From Leptodactylus fallax (taxonomy: Eukaryota > Chordata > Amphibia > Anura > Leptodactylidae), in contig CAMRHE010000011.1 of NCBI GenBank assembly GCA_947044405.1, forward strand, positions 8,620,001 to 8,684,000: 64,000 nucleotides of DNA, read 5' to 3'. The position numbers and the translations under genes are program-made. Under the pieces are notes generated by a model. It was not told the origin of the DNA. It ran no database searches and worked only from the letters and a program-made list of their open reading frames with translations. Numbering within the stretch: position 1 is the first letter of the stretch; each line of letters begins with the position of its first letter. Below, in pieces: positions 1 to 11,029 of this stretch.

Positions 1-847
1 GCCACTTCTCTCCAGAAAAAACATTAGGGACAGACTGATATTCTGCAAAAGGTACAGGGAGTGGACTGCTGAGGACTGGGGTAAAGTCATTTTCTCTGAT
101 GAATCCCCTTTTCGATTGTTTGGAACATCTGGAAAACAGCTTATTCGGAGAAGAAGAGGTGAGCGCTACCACCAGTCTTGTCTCATGCCAACTGTAAAGC
201 ATCCTGAAACCATTCATGTGTGGGGTTGCTTCTCAGCCAAGGGAATCGGCTCTCTCACAGTCTTGCCTAAAAACACAGCCATGAATAAAGAATGGTACCA
301 GAATGTCCTCCAAGAGCAACTTCTCCCAACCGTCCAAGAGCAGTTTGGCGCTCAACAATGCCTTTTCCAGCATGATGGAGCACCTTGCCATAAAGCAAAG
401 GTGATAACTAAATGGCTCAGGGAACAAAACATAGAGATTTTGGGTCCATGGCCTGGAAACTCCCCAGATCTTAATCCCATTGAGAACTTGTGGTCAATCA
501 TCAAGAGACGGGTGGACAAACAAAAACCAACAAATTCAGACAAAATTAAAGCATTGATTCTGCAAGAATGGACTGCTATCAGTCAGGATTTGGTCCAGAA
601 GTTGATTGAGAGCATGCCAGGGAGAATTGCAGAGGTCCTGAAGAAGAAGGGTCAACACTGCAAATATTGACTTGCTGCATTAACTCATTCTAACTGTCAA
701 TATAAGCTTCTGTTACTCATAATATGAATGCAATTATATTTCTGTATGTGATAAAAACATCTGACAAACACACATAAAAACCAGAGGACAGCAGATCATG
801 TGAAAATATAATATTTGTGTCATTCTCAAAACTTTTGGCCATGACTG
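1..847 (+). mobile_element. Tc1/mariner element, 3' part (Tc1-W), cut by window edge
   Basis: A transposase reading frame is followed by about 180 bp of 3' untranslated sequence and a terminus ending in cttttggccatgactg, directly followed by TA at 848-849. The TA dinucleotide is the usual Tc1/mariner target. The 5' terminal repeat and the start of the gene lie outside the window, so length and copy integrity cannot be judged. The family differs from Tc1-F, H, K and L seen further along. Confidence 0.9.
2..670 (+). pseudogene. Tc1 transposase, C-terminal catalytic domain (partial)
   Basis: The frame is open from the window edge to a TGA at 668-670, about 222 codons, with no internal stop. It covers the DDE domain: SDES (first Asp), FQHDGAPCH (second Asp) and NPIENLW (Glu), in DD34E order, with the C-terminal region after it. 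Tc1 transposases are about 340 residues and cut and paste their element at TA sites in the nucleus. The DNA-binding N-terminus is off the window. Since no lesion is visible, whether the gene is intact is unknown; it is filed as a pseudogene because only a part is present. Confidence 0.88.
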
Positions 848-849
848 TA

Positions 850-1803
850 TACGGTCACCGTATAGTGATAATATCGGTATACCTAAGTTGGGGGCCCACT
901 TGGACATGTTCGCCCCCCCTGTGCTGAACCCCTAGCTACGCCTCTGAATGGTACATACACAGTGGTAGCGATAATATATACACGTAATGAGGCAACAAGC
1001 ATGTAATTATGGATCTATGAAAAGCACCACTAATGATGCATAGAACATACTGAAAGGATAACCATGTAAAAGTAATATGTAAAAAACCCTAAAAAAAAAC
1101 CCACTTAGTGAGCCCTTGACACAAAGTGTTATTGTTTCTTTATTGGCCCATCTACATATAATTCAACTGATTTTACTAAATAAAATGGCAATTTTCAAAA
1201 ATTAGCAATTTTTCTGGGGTCACCGTAGTTTGACGACGATAACTTTTTTACTGCTTTGTTGATGGAGCTATACCAGGGCTCTTTATTTGTGGAGCAAGTT
1301 GTAGTTCTTATTGGTACTAATTTTTTGTATATATAACTTTTTGATCACTTTTTTTGCTATTTTTGGTGTTAGGCGGGATGATGAAAATACATTAATTTGT
1401 GCATTGTTGTATTTTTCATATGTTCAGTGTATGGGATAAATAATGCTATTTTTGGATAGTGCAATCTTATGCGCAGATGTAGTTACCTAACATGTTTGTT
1501 TATTTTATTTTGTTTACATTGTGTATCTTTTAAATTAAAGTGGGTTTTTTAACTTTTTATTTATTTAATTTTTAAAACTTCATATAAATATATATATAAA
1601 TATATATATAAATATAATTTTTTTTTTTTTTTTTACTTTTTTTTTCCTGTCCCACAAGGGAACTTGAACCTAGGATCAGCTGATCCTTAGTGCAGTGTAC
1701 TGCAATATATTGTATTGCATTACATCACACATAAGCTGCCTTTTTTCAATAGGGAAAGGCAGCCAGGAGGCCATTGCTTGGTCTCCTAGCTGTCATGGCA
1801 ACC
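850..1803. other. Non-coding repeat-rich interval
   Basis: No gene is seen. Positions 884-945 end in ctagctacgcctctg, resembling the right end of the hAT-E type element. The rest is AT-rich, with a TA-rich block at 1580-1610 and a T tract at 1615-1648. A small hairpin of gctgcc and ggcagc lies near 1735-1765. Confidence 0.6.
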
Positions 1804-2765
1804 CCTTAGACCATACCTCCCAATGCGCCACGGCAAATTTATCTCCACCCACTTCTACGTTGACTCCGTCCATTCTCATCTATTTTTCCATGTGCCACCA
1901 CACAATATAATGCTCCCCTCCAATTGCCCCACAGTATTAAGTCCCTCTCCTCGTGCCCCAGTTTAAACTGGCGGAAACTAGAGGGGGACATTAAACTGGG
2001 GGCAACTAGAGGCAGACATATCCCCCTTCAGCTAACCCCACTGTTTATTGCCACCCTCCAGCTGCCCCATAGTTTAATGTCCCCCTCCAGCTACCCCCCA
2101 CTGTTTAATGTCCTCCTCCAGTTGCCCCCAGTTTAATGTTCCCCCTGCATCTGCCCCAGTTTAATGTCCCTCTTTATCTGCCATCATCTTAATGTCATCC
2201 TTCATCTGCCACTAGCTTATTGCCCCCCTTTATCTGCCACCATCTTAATGTCTCCCCTTCATCTGCTCCCAGTTTAATATCCCCCTTTATCTGCCACCAA
2301 TTTAATGTCCTCCATTATCTGCCACCAGCTTAATGTCCCCCTTTATCTGCCCCCAGTTTAATTGCCCGTTCATTTGCCCCCAGTTTAATTGCCCCCTTCA
2401 TCTGCCTTCAGTTTAACTGCCCCTACATCTGCCCCCAATTCCCCCCTCTTGCTCCCACATGCTGTCTCTCTGTCTCTTCGATCACTCTTTCCCAGCTTTC
2501 TGTGTAACATTAGTCTGTCCCGCAGTATCCAGAATAGTTCTGCCCATATGAGTCTGATCACATGGTCATGACGTCAAAGGTCCTTTAGCCAATTAGGATT
2601 TAGCATCTACCATTTAGCCTTTACCCTACCCTAATAAAGTTTAACAGAAAAACACTTCGGGGGCATAGCAGGACCAAACTGTAAGCTATGTGGGACCTGA
2701 AGACAGCAGTGTAAAATCGGGACTGTCCAGCCAGATGCGGGACGGTTGGGAGCTATGCCTTAGAC
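1804..2765. mobile_element. Non-autonomous hAT-like element hAT-A with 8-bp duplication
   Basis: The element proper is 1812-2757 (946 bp). It starts catacctcccaa and ends ttgggagctatg, which are inverted repeats matching at 11 of 12 positions. It is flanked by the direct repeat ccttagac at 1804-1811 and 2758-2765. Eight-base duplications are a hAT signature, and the central TA fits the nnnTAnnn pattern of the Buster group. No transposase is present. Most of the interior is a degenerate minisatellite. Confidence 0.82.
1880..2440. repeat. Degenerate minisatellite, unit about 31-33 bp
   Basis: About 15 imperfect copies of a unit of the type agtttaatgtccccctttat plus ctgcccc run head to tail inside hAT-A. 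Units vary by substitutions and 1-3 base indels. Short ORFs across it are products of the repeat and not genes. Confidence 0.85.
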
Positions 2766-2890
2766 CAGGGGTCGGCAACCCTGGCACGCGTGCCGAGAGT
2801 GGCACGCGAGGCTTATTTCCCTGGCACGGCAGCGGATTCCTCACCCAGCAGTTTCGATCGGACTAAACACAGCTGAAACGAAACTGCTAT

Positions 2891-2930
2891 TATTATACTG
2901 TGGGGTCTCTTCAGACCCCCGAGTATAATA
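2891..2930. repeat. Hairpin of the ggggtct/agacccc type (copy 1)
   Basis: Imperfect palindrome around tggggtctcttcagaccccc with flanking tattatac and gagtataata. Same module as at 5038, 6957, 7229, 10768, 24355 and 63882. Confidence 0.85.
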
Positions 2931-3664
2931 AGCGGGAGGTGATCAAACATAAAAAACAATGTTAACTCACCTTCTCTGGATCCGCAGCCGCCCTGTGCTC
3001 TTTGGGCGCTTCTGCCTGACGTAAGAGACTGCTGACAGGGCCTCAGGGGTCACGCCCGACGTCATTACGCATAATGACGCTGTCAGGGTCGTAATCGACA
3101 AATATCGGATCAATCAGTCAGTCCAAATCAGTAAGCATGTGTGCACGGCGCGAAGAAGGACACAGACAAGAATTTCTGTATCACAGCCAGCTCATGTTTT
3201 GCCCTTACAGTCTCAGCACTGCACTGCCGGGTTCATTCACGTCACACATATTTGTACAGGAAAGGAAAGGAACGGGTTAATGCATAGTGTAGTATAAAGT
3301 TTCTCTGACATTCCTGAGCTGTTCATCCCCCATTGGCTCTTGATTCTGACGTACAGCCAGGTGCAGCCTCGATTCCAGCCTGAGGCATCAGCCCTTAGGC
3401 GTGGTATGTAGGATGTCGGCGCCATCTTTGATTACATTCTTTTGTCCTTAAGCTGTCAGCAATTAGTAGCAAGGAAAAATTAGTATTTGTAACATATAAA
3501 AATAGAAAAATATAAAGTACCAAAATATTCTTTCATGACCAAAATATTGTTTCATGACCTGAGACTTGACAACGCGACATTACCCCTGAGACCGAATCAG
3601 CGGTCGCTGACGTCAGGGAGAAGCGCCCACACAGCGGCTGCGAAGCGCAGGAAAAAGTGAGTAA

Positions 3665-3865
3665 GGGTGCGTTCACATATGTCCGGCTATCTGTTTCCCT
3701 CCAGCGTGGTGCACACAAGCCGGAGGGGAAACTGATGCCAGGATAGATCCCATAGTTTTCTATGGGATCGGTTCTGGCACAAGAGGCATCAGTTCTGGTG
3801 CGGTATCTGTGCCTCAGCCGGATGGAAAATCGCTACCTGCAGCGTTTTTCCATCCGGCTTCCTTA
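3665..3865. repeat. MITE-like segment starting gggtgcgttcacatatgtcc
   Basis: Contains a self-complementary interior (ccggatggaaaa near 3818 and ttttccatccgg near 3845; catagttttctatg near 3750). The start resembles the segment at 45334. Likely a small element inserted in or captured by hAT-B. Confidence 0.55.
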
Positions 3866-3894
3866 AAATATCATTAGCTCCGGATGCCGCTGGG

Positions 3895-4530
3895 TTCTGC
3901 CTGAAGATGGATGCGGTAGTTTATTGGCGCTGTGACCATCGCAGGTCGCAGCGCCAAAAGTGTCGCATCAAACACTTACACAACACATGCACAAAGTCAC
4001 CAATAAAGTTTACATTTTTTCACTGTCCCTGTCCTGTCCATACCTGATCTTTATAGAGTAAAATACGCCGGCCGCCTCTCTAGTTATATCCGTTACACGC
4101 TAAAATAATAGCAATAGCGATTATCACTAGCGATGAACGTATAAAACATCTCTGACAAACGACAGTTCCGCCAGTCAGATAATACATTTTTACCCATTAA
4201 ATGTCACCATATAAAATCCTAGGTTTTGGCAGTTTTCAGATGGGTGCTTTTTTTTTTTTTTTTTTGCATCCTCAGTACAAACGAAACCCCTGCACTTCCT
4301 GTAGGTCATCAGACTCTCTAACACCAGTAATGATGAACCGCAGGAACTTCAGAGGTTGTGTCCATAATACGTGAGCAATAAAGTGGTCGTGTTACATCAA
4401 TCTGAACATAGCCCTAGTTATCACATTAGTTAGGTGTAGGGATTATAATTATTCATTAGAGTTACAATTTTTATTGGGGGATAGAAAATTCTATTCTTAT
4501 GTAAGCTCCTATTAAATTTGCATGCACAGG
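3895..4530. repeat. Dispersed 620-bp repeat, copy 1 (within hAT-B)
   Basis: Matches 53330-53950 over about 620 bp in the same orientation. Shared landmarks are aataaagtttacat, taaaataatagcaa, caccatataaaatcc and atttgcatgcaca. No coding potential is evident. The class is unknown. Confidence 0.8.
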
Positions 4531-5037
4531 GTTAAACTGGGGACAGATGGATGGGGACATTAACTGTGGGGATAGCTGGAGGGGGACATTATAGTGTAAG
4601 GCACCACTAGGGAGGCATTATACTGTGTTAGGGCCTCTAATGGGACATTATAATTTGTGCAAGTTGGGTATTCCTAAGTGGTGGCGATGGGGGGGCCCAC
4701 CTATAAAACCATTGCACTGAACCCACCAATGTGTTAAAACAGCCCTGCTAAGGAGCATACTGAGGAGGAACAATAATGGGAGCACTAATGTCAGTACCCA
4801 CAATATAATGTTCCTTAATGCCCCCCTACAGTATAATGCCACATTAGCAATGTCATGTTAGTGCCCCCTACACAGTATAATGCCACATTAGTGCCCCCTG
4901 CACAGTATAATGCTATGTTAGTCACCCCACACAGTGTAATGCCACGTTAGTCGCCCCCGATCTAATCCTTATTTTTCTTGTTTAAACCTGGGGTTTTAAC
5001 ATGTTTTTTATGTTTGTCACCTCTCTTGGCCCTCCGC

Positions 5038-5070
5038 TTATTATACTCTGGGGTCTAAAGAGACCCCACA
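5038..5070. repeat. Hairpin of the ggggtct/agacccc type (copy 2)
   Basis: Lies at the right arm of hAT-B: ctctggggtctaaagagacc and continuing cc. Partly decayed, as the right flank lost its gagtataat. Confidence 0.8.
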
Positions 5071-5125
5071 GAAAAATAATAGCTAGTGAATGGTGACAAT
5101 TGGAATATTTTAAAAGTTAGAATAT

Positions 5126-5365
5126 TATACCGTGTACAGGGGCCACTATAGAAGATAATATTGTGTGCAGGGGCCACTATGGAGGATAATACTGTGTGCA
5201 GGGGCCGCTATGGAGGATAATACTGTGTGCAGGGGCCGCTATGGTTGATAATACCGTGTGCAAGGGCCACTATGGGGCATAATACCGTGTGCAGGGGCCA
5301 TTATAGGACATAATACCGTCTGCAGGGGCTGCTATGTGACATAATACTGTGTGCAGGGGTCGTCA
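5126..5365. repeat. 31-bp minisatellite, hAT-B copy
   Basis: About seven head-to-tail units of the type ataatactgtgtgcagggg plus ccactatggag. The same unit occurs at 6608-6947 (opposite strand), 10820-10945 and 24405-24845. Confidence 0.88.
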
Positions 5366-6607
5366 GACTTACAATTATTGACCGGCACTCCGAGTACCTC
5401 AACTTTGATTTTTTAAATCGAAATCGGCACGCCGAACAAAAAAGGTTGCCTACCCCTGCCTTAGACTCTGTGGCTAGGGCAGTGGTGAACCTAGCCTCTT
5501 TGCTGCCTGAGGGGGACTATAGTAAGATGCCCCCCCCCCAAAAAAAAAAAAAAAAAAAAAATTGAGTTTCCATGCTACTAGCTTCACATGCTGTTATCAT
5601 GTCACACAATATACACAAAGTTATAAAACAGTTTTTAAGAATTCTTCTTCCTGTATTACTTCAGTATCAGATCAACAACACGGCATTAACAATGAAAGTA
5701 ACTTCACACATTTTCTGCTTGGTGGATGGATGAGCCCGCATGGCCCCCATTCTCTCCTATGAGTACTGTACTTCGAGTATCTTTGGCACTCCCATTGAAG
5801 TGAATGAGAGCCACGCGGGTTCGTCCATCCACCAAGCGGCACGCCTATATTCAGCTACAGCCAGGCTGAATTCCCACCCAGTGGGGGGAAAAACCCCAAT
5901 TCTCAGGCTCAGTGGAGGTCTCAGCAGACAGACCCCCATCACTCAGGTATTTATCTTCTAGCATTTAGGTAAAAACAGTGAAGTAACATTTTGTGATTTA
6001 CAGGTGGCGTCTCTGACTAATCCTCCACATTTCCCTTCTCTTCCCTTTGGACCGCCATGACCACTTCTTCCAGGTGTGACTTGTCTCTGTAAAGTTTGCA
6101 ACACAGATATCTTTGGCTCCTCACTTTTCCAGGCATCTAACCCACATTGTCCTCACCTGCACACCCATCCTGCTGCTACCTTCAATTATAAAATATATAA
6201 TATAACCCCCCCATAATGAATAATACTCCCAAGTGCATCTTTATATTAATAATGTCCGTGTGTACCATGTATAAATAGAGCCCCTTATTAATAATGCCCC
6301 AGGTGTTAACTAATTTAAAAGGTTTTCTAGGTCATTAATAAACTAATCAGTGGGGCTCAAAAACCCAGGACCTCTACTGATCAGCTATTTGAATGGTACC
6401 TGTGTAAGCGCCGTGACCGCTTCTCTGTTTACATAGTGTCATTCATCTCATAGTGGCCATGTAATGTAGCTACAGCCTCGTCCTATACATGTCTATGTGA
6501 CAAGGCTGTAATTACATGACACGGTCACTATAAACAGATAGCGTGTGATATAAACAGGCGCCACAGCCCCTGTTTATAACGCCCCATTTACACACACACA
6601 CTATAAG

Positions 6608-6947
6608 GTTCCGCAGCAGCCCCTGCACACAGTATTACACAGTATTATGGCCAGCAGCAGCCCCTGCACACCATATTATGGCTCACAGCGGCCCCTGCAC
6701 ATGGTATTATGGCTCTAAGTGGCCCCTGCACACTGTATTATGCTCCATATTGGTCCCTGCACACTGTATTATGCTCCACAGTGGCCCCTGCACACGGTAT
6801 TATGCCCCACAGTGGCCCCAGCACATGGTATTATGCTCCACAGTGGCCCTTGCACACGGTATTATGCTCCACAGTGGCCCTTGCACGCGGTATTATGCTC
6901 CACAGTGGCCCCTGCACACAGTATTATGCCCCATAGTGGCCCACCCA
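6608..6947 (-). repeat. 31-bp minisatellite, hAT-C copy
   Basis: About ten units of the type ccacagtggcccctgcacac plus ggtattatgct, the reverse complement of the hAT-B unit. Since 31 is not a multiple of 3, each strand shows several overlapping open frames with repetitive peptides. They are not genes. Confidence 0.9.
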
Positions 6948-6956
6948 TGAACAATT

Positions 6957-7265
6957 ATTATACTCTGGGGTCTTTTCAGACCCCAGAGTATAATGATCAG
7001 AGAACCAAGTGGTGACAAACATAAAAACCAGTGCTACTTACCTATCCTGGGCACCGGTGCACTCCCTGCAGCTTTCGGCCCTGTTTAATTGCGCACAGAC
7101 ACGTGGATCAGGCCAGAGTCGCGACCTGATGACGTCTCCAGAGAGCCGAAGCCGAGTAACACCGATAGCAGGAGAGGTGAGTAACAATGGTTTTTATGTT
7201 CCCTCACCTCCCCTGGGCCTCCGATTATATACTCTGGGGTCTGAAAAAGACCCCAGAGTATAATA
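6957..7265. repeat. Foldback unit: hairpin, arm, centre, arm, hairpin
   Basis: A near-perfect hairpin (6957-6994) is followed by gacaaacataaaaaccagtg and cttaccta. About 120 bp later come ggagaggtgagtaacaatgg and tttttatgtt, the inverted arm, then a second hairpin (7229-7260, tactctggggtct with agaccccagagta). The whole is an imperfect palindrome of about 300 bp. A similar unit occupies 10495-10805. Confidence 0.8.
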
Positions 7266-7287
7266 ATAGTAGTATTTGAGGCCCGCG

Positions 7288-7450
7288 GCCTCACTTACCT
7301 ACCCCCGTGCTTGCTCACAGCTGCTTCTGCTCCCCCTTTCTGCGTCCTATAGCAGAAGGGGAAGCGGAGGCGACCATGAGCAGGCGCGGGGGTAGGTAAG
7401 TAAATAGGCCGTTACCTGCTGGGGTTACTCCAGCAGGTAACGACCTATTT
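7288..7450. repeat. GC-rich inverted repeats inside hAT-C
   Basis: cacttacctacccccg near 7290 pairs with cgggggtaggtaagt near 7388. A second stem pairs gttacctgctgg with ccagcaggtaac at 7411-7441. The second stem recurs at 63744-63780 in the element at the right edge of the window. Confidence 0.75.
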
Positions 7451-7788
7451 ATATAAAAAAAAAATAAAAAAATTATCCTCACCTATCTACAATACCTTGA
7501 TGGAGCCACTGCCTCCTCTTCTTGTCCGCGACGTCTGCGTAAGAGGCGCGATGACGTCATTGTATCGCCGCCTGCACTGAGGTGCGGATGTCTAGTAAAC
7601 CAGCCCAGGACAGACACCGCTCAGCTTTTTTTTTTTTTTTTTTTTTTTTAAAGCGGCCTGTCCTGGGCTGGTTTACGGTAAATAAATAGTAAAAATGCCA
7701 AATGCCGCCCCCCCAGAGAGTGACGGATAGCGCTGCCTGAGGCGGCTGCCTCACTTCGCCTCATTAGAGGTGCGCCCCTGGGCTAGGG

Positions 7789-8797
7789 TGTGTAATACAG
7801 CCGAGAAGTCATGCTGCAGGCAGAGCTCCTGTGCCCGTGGCATGAAAGCGTTTATGGCAATAAGCGTTAACTATACACTCAGAGTGACATAATAGTACAG
7901 CGCGGAACAAAAAGGGGTTAAAGGAAATATACCAATGTTCAACTGTCACCACCATGTTACAGAGCACATTACAGTGATAAACAACATACCTTTGTTAAGA
8001 ATGTTTTCACGGTTTGGAGAAAAACAACTTTGATTTGTTATGCAAATTAGGTATCTGATACCTAATGGTGGGTGATGCCATAACATGGGAACCCCAGGGG
8101 GGTGGCAAAGGCAGGAGATGTTAGGGGTTTGAATCGCAAGGGGTACAGAATTAGTTTTAAACATTATTTCGATCTCTATACAGTAGAAACCTCATAGCTT
8201 GACCAATCAGTGTGATCTCTTGGAATGTGAATGTTGCTAGACCCAGTCACAGCATCATCATGGAGGGAGATTGGCATGCAGCGATGCCCTGAACTTCTTC
8301 TGTTGTGCCCTCCAGAGCCCCATTATCTGCTCTCTCTAGACAGCTGAGAAAATGGGCCAGTCACCACTCTTACAAAAAAGTTATTAAAGGACCACTATCC
8401 CAGAATACCTATAAGTACAGATGAAAAAAATAATTCCCTATATGACATATCAAATCATCTTCTGATTTTTCTTCTTATCATAATTACAAAGCAGGAAAAA
8501 TAAATTAGAAAAACAATCTATTCTTCTCTATGGCAGCAGTCATGTTTTTCCCAATCCCTTTCCCTCTCTAATGCTAATGCATGTGAGCCAGAAAGGAGCG
8601 GGTAGGGTTTAGGCTGCACACTTTTTCTATAGTATGAAATAGGTACGAACAGTAGTACCACTAGTACCAGCAGTTATGGCATCAGCAGTAGCGTACACCA
8701 TCCAGCTGTACCTCAATAACTCACAGTGACAACAATACAATCCTGTAAAGCTACCCAAGGAGAGTCACCCTATTTCCCCAAACAGCTAAATAGGAAA
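7789..8797. other. Non-coding interval
   Basis: No gene, terminal repeats or tandem array seen. The text is of mixed composition. The word ttaaaggaccactatcccag at 8384 looks like the edge of a dispersed repeat, but no partner was found. Confidence 0.45.
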
Positions 8798-9177
8798 TAC
8801 AGGCACATCTCAATAAATTAGAATATCTTTGAAACATTTATTTCTTTTTGTAATTGAATTAAAAAAGTGACCTCCTATATTTTCTAGATTCTTTACACAC
8901 AGAGTATTCTATTTCAAGTGTTTTATTTCTGTAAATGTTGATTATGGATTACAGGTAATGAAAACCCAAATCTAAGAAAATTTGAATATTGTAAAAAAGT
9001 TCCGTATTGTAAATTCAGTGTGTCACCTGCCAAGGTTTCCTAAGCCTTTCAATGGTCCCTCTGTCTGGTTCAGTAGGACACACAATCATGGAAGACGCCG
9101 ATTATGAATTGTATTACTGAATTAATGAAAGGAATGAACTTTTCAAAGATATTCTAATTTATTGAGATACACCTGTA
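8798..9177. mobile_element. Tc1/mariner-type MITE
   Basis: A 376-bp element (8800-9175) begins caggcacatctcaataaatt agaatatc and ends in the inverse, gatattctaatttattgaga tacacctg. TA lies directly outside both ends (8798-8799, 9176-9177). No coding capacity remains, so it depends on a transposase supplied elsewhere. The inverted ends match over about 28 bases with few changes. Confidence 0.9.
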
Positions 9178-10045
9178 TGTGTAGTTATGCTTGTAGTTAT
9201 AATTCCCCTTTTTCCCATATATCTGCAATATTATGCATATTTACCTTTCAGGAGCTTTGTAAAGTTGAGCAACAACCAATAGATAGGTATTCTTATTACT
9301 AGACCTCACTATTGCCATGATACTCTATGTATATGTACTATATAGTATGGGATACTATGCCAGATTTGCTTTTTAGGCTCCTGGAAAAGCTGGGTAGCTT
9401 ACCAGGTGTTACCCAAGAGTATAGATGTTTGTATACATATACTTAGTACATATGAATATTCACAGCTATATCTGGATAATAAGGATTCAGAACCGCACCA
9501 ATGAGCTCCTAATAAACAACTTTATTAGCCATGACATCCGAAACTCTAAGATTACACAGTAAACAATTCTATGCCTCCTTGCCAGGTTTTCAATATAACA
9601 AGCTTTTCCATACAATGCATAAAACATTACATAAACCCCAACATAAATAGACTAAGCTAACTAATGATAGGTTCACACCTGCATTTGGGTTTCCTTTCTT
9701 TGGGTCTTCTTGGTGACCCCAAAAAAACAGAAACCCAATCCACTTAAAAAGCAGTTACCCGTTATAATGGGGTCCGCCAGGTTTCCACCTGCTTTCTGCC
9801 CGAATAATGCAGAAAAATATGGAGAGACAAGCCCTGCTTGCATTGCAGGGGATTCAGGGACGGAAACCCTGATCGAAATCCAGGCGCAGGTGTTTTAACC
9901 TAGCCTAAGACATACAAAGACATGTACATATACATGTGCACAATGTTACAAATCAAATGGTATGATCATATCTACCATCCAGCATTCTACCACAGCTGTG
10001 TGACATTGCTTTTACGTCTTTCTTATGATGCTTGATCTTTTCCTC
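9178..10045. other. Non-coding interval with a MITE-like segment
   Basis: 9360-9420 resembles one unit of the 12475-13480 array (gccagatttgc, agctgggtag, accaggtgtta). 9670-9900 begins ggttcacacctgcatttggg and ends in the loosely inverse gcaggtgttttaacc, a decayed relative of the palindromic MITE at 55434. No gene is seen. Confidence 0.55.
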
Positions 10046-10767
10046 CTCTCTAGCAGGGCCACTTTAACCATAGGGCAAATGGTGCACTTGCACCAGGCCC
10101 TAACGTTGCGGGGATGCAGGATCTGGGCACAAGACTTTCTGCCCAGGAGAGCTCCACTCACAACTGTATAGCACGCCAATACAGTTGAAGCCTATGACAG
10201 AGCAGGGAGCTGTAAACTCCTTGCTCTGCAATAGAAGCCTTACAGTCTGTGCAGGAGGTCCTGGCACAGGTGATGACATCACTGCATCGCGTCACCTGAG
10301 CTGGGCCCGGACCTGCATCAGAGTGCTAAAACAGTAGAAGATGTTAGCGGCTCCAGTCATTGGGGGATCATGGTAAGGTGAGTGTAAGATTCAGGGGCGT
10401 AAATACCGGGGTAGCAGTGGTAGCGACTGCCACAGGGCCCAGGACATTAAGGGACCCGGAGCCCTGTGGCAGCCGCTACCGCAAACCCCCCCACAAACAC
10501 TGCTATCATTATACTCGGAGGCCCAGGGAGGTGAGCGAACATAAAAAACAACGCTACTTACCTCTCCTGCGCTCCGACAGGCTTCAGGCCTGTTTGGTGA
10601 CGTCCCAGATGTCAGCTGACGTCATCATGCTTTGTGATGCCGGCCTGGATCACGCGAGATCTGGTCCAGCATTGAAGATGGCCGAAGTAGCGGGGAGTGC
10701 GCCGGAGCCAGGAAGAGGTAAGTAGCATTGTTTTTTTTTGTTTGTATCCTCCCCTGGGTCTCCGATC

Positions 10768-10805
10768 ATTATACTCCAAGGTCTGAAAAAACCCCGGAGT
10801 ATAAT
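10768..10805. repeat. Hairpin of the ggggtct/agacccc type (copy 5, decayed)
   Basis: atactccaaggtctgaaaaa with accccggagtat: same module with substitutions in both arms. Confidence 0.75.
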
Positions 10806-10819
10806 AATCATTCATGGGT

Positions 10820-10945
10820 GGTCCACTATGGGGCATAATACTGTGTGCAGGGGCCACTATGGGGCATAATACTTTGTGCAGGGGCCACTATGCTGCATAA
10901 TACTGTGTGCAGGGCCCCTATGGAGCATAATACTGTGTGCAGGGG
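10820..10945. repeat. 31-bp minisatellite, hAT-E copy
   Basis: About four units of ataatactgtgtgcagggg ccactatgggg immediately downstream of the hairpin, in the same order as in hAT-B and at 24405. Confidence 0.86.
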
Positions 10946-11029
10946 GGCCCCAATTCAAATGTTCGCCTTGGGACCCAGCCATTCCTAGTTACGCCACTGA
11001 TAAGATTTATTGTTTTTTTGTTTATAAAG

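Larger units (their letters stand above)
2758..5466. mobile_element. Non-autonomous hAT-like element hAT-B with 8-bp duplication
   Basis: The element is 2766-5458 (2693 bp). It starts caggggtcggcaacc and ends ggttgcctacccctg, inverted repeats matching at 14 of 15 positions. Direct repeats ccttagac lie at 2758-2765 and 5459-5466; the left copy is also the right duplication of hAT-A. There is no transposase. Inside are two inverted arms with hairpins (2891-2975 and 4990-5070), a MITE-like segment (3665-3865), a 620-bp segment shared with 53330-53950, and a 31-bp minisatellite. Confidence 0.88.
5472..7788. mobile_element. Non-autonomous hAT-like element hAT-C with 8-bp duplication
   Basis: The element is 5480-7780 (2301 bp), from cagtggtgaacctag to gaggtgcgcccctg, with short inverted ends. 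Direct repeats ggctaggg lie at 5472-5479 and 7781-7788, a perfect 8-bp duplication with a central TA. It starts only 13 bases after the right duplication of hAT-B. It has no transposase. Contents include A and T tracts, a 31-bp minisatellite, two hairpins, a foldback pair of arms and GC-rich stems. A relative lies at 32800-34436. Confidence 0.87.
10384..11007. mobile_element. Non-autonomous hAT-like element hAT-E nested in hAT-D
   Basis: The element is 10392-10999 (608 bp), from caggggcgtaaatacc to cctagttacgccactg. The flanks are gtaagatt (10384-10391) and ataagatt (11000-11007), matching at 7 of 8. Inside are the foldback arms, hairpin and four units of the 31-bp minisatellite. Another left end of the family starts at 63651. 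Confidence 0.83.

Noticed and set aside
6678..7015. Overlapping open frames of 75-98 codons with repetitive Cys/Trp/Tyr-rich peptides
   Set aside because: They are translations of the 31-bp minisatellite in all three frames; the unit length is not a multiple of 3, and no homologous protein is recognised.
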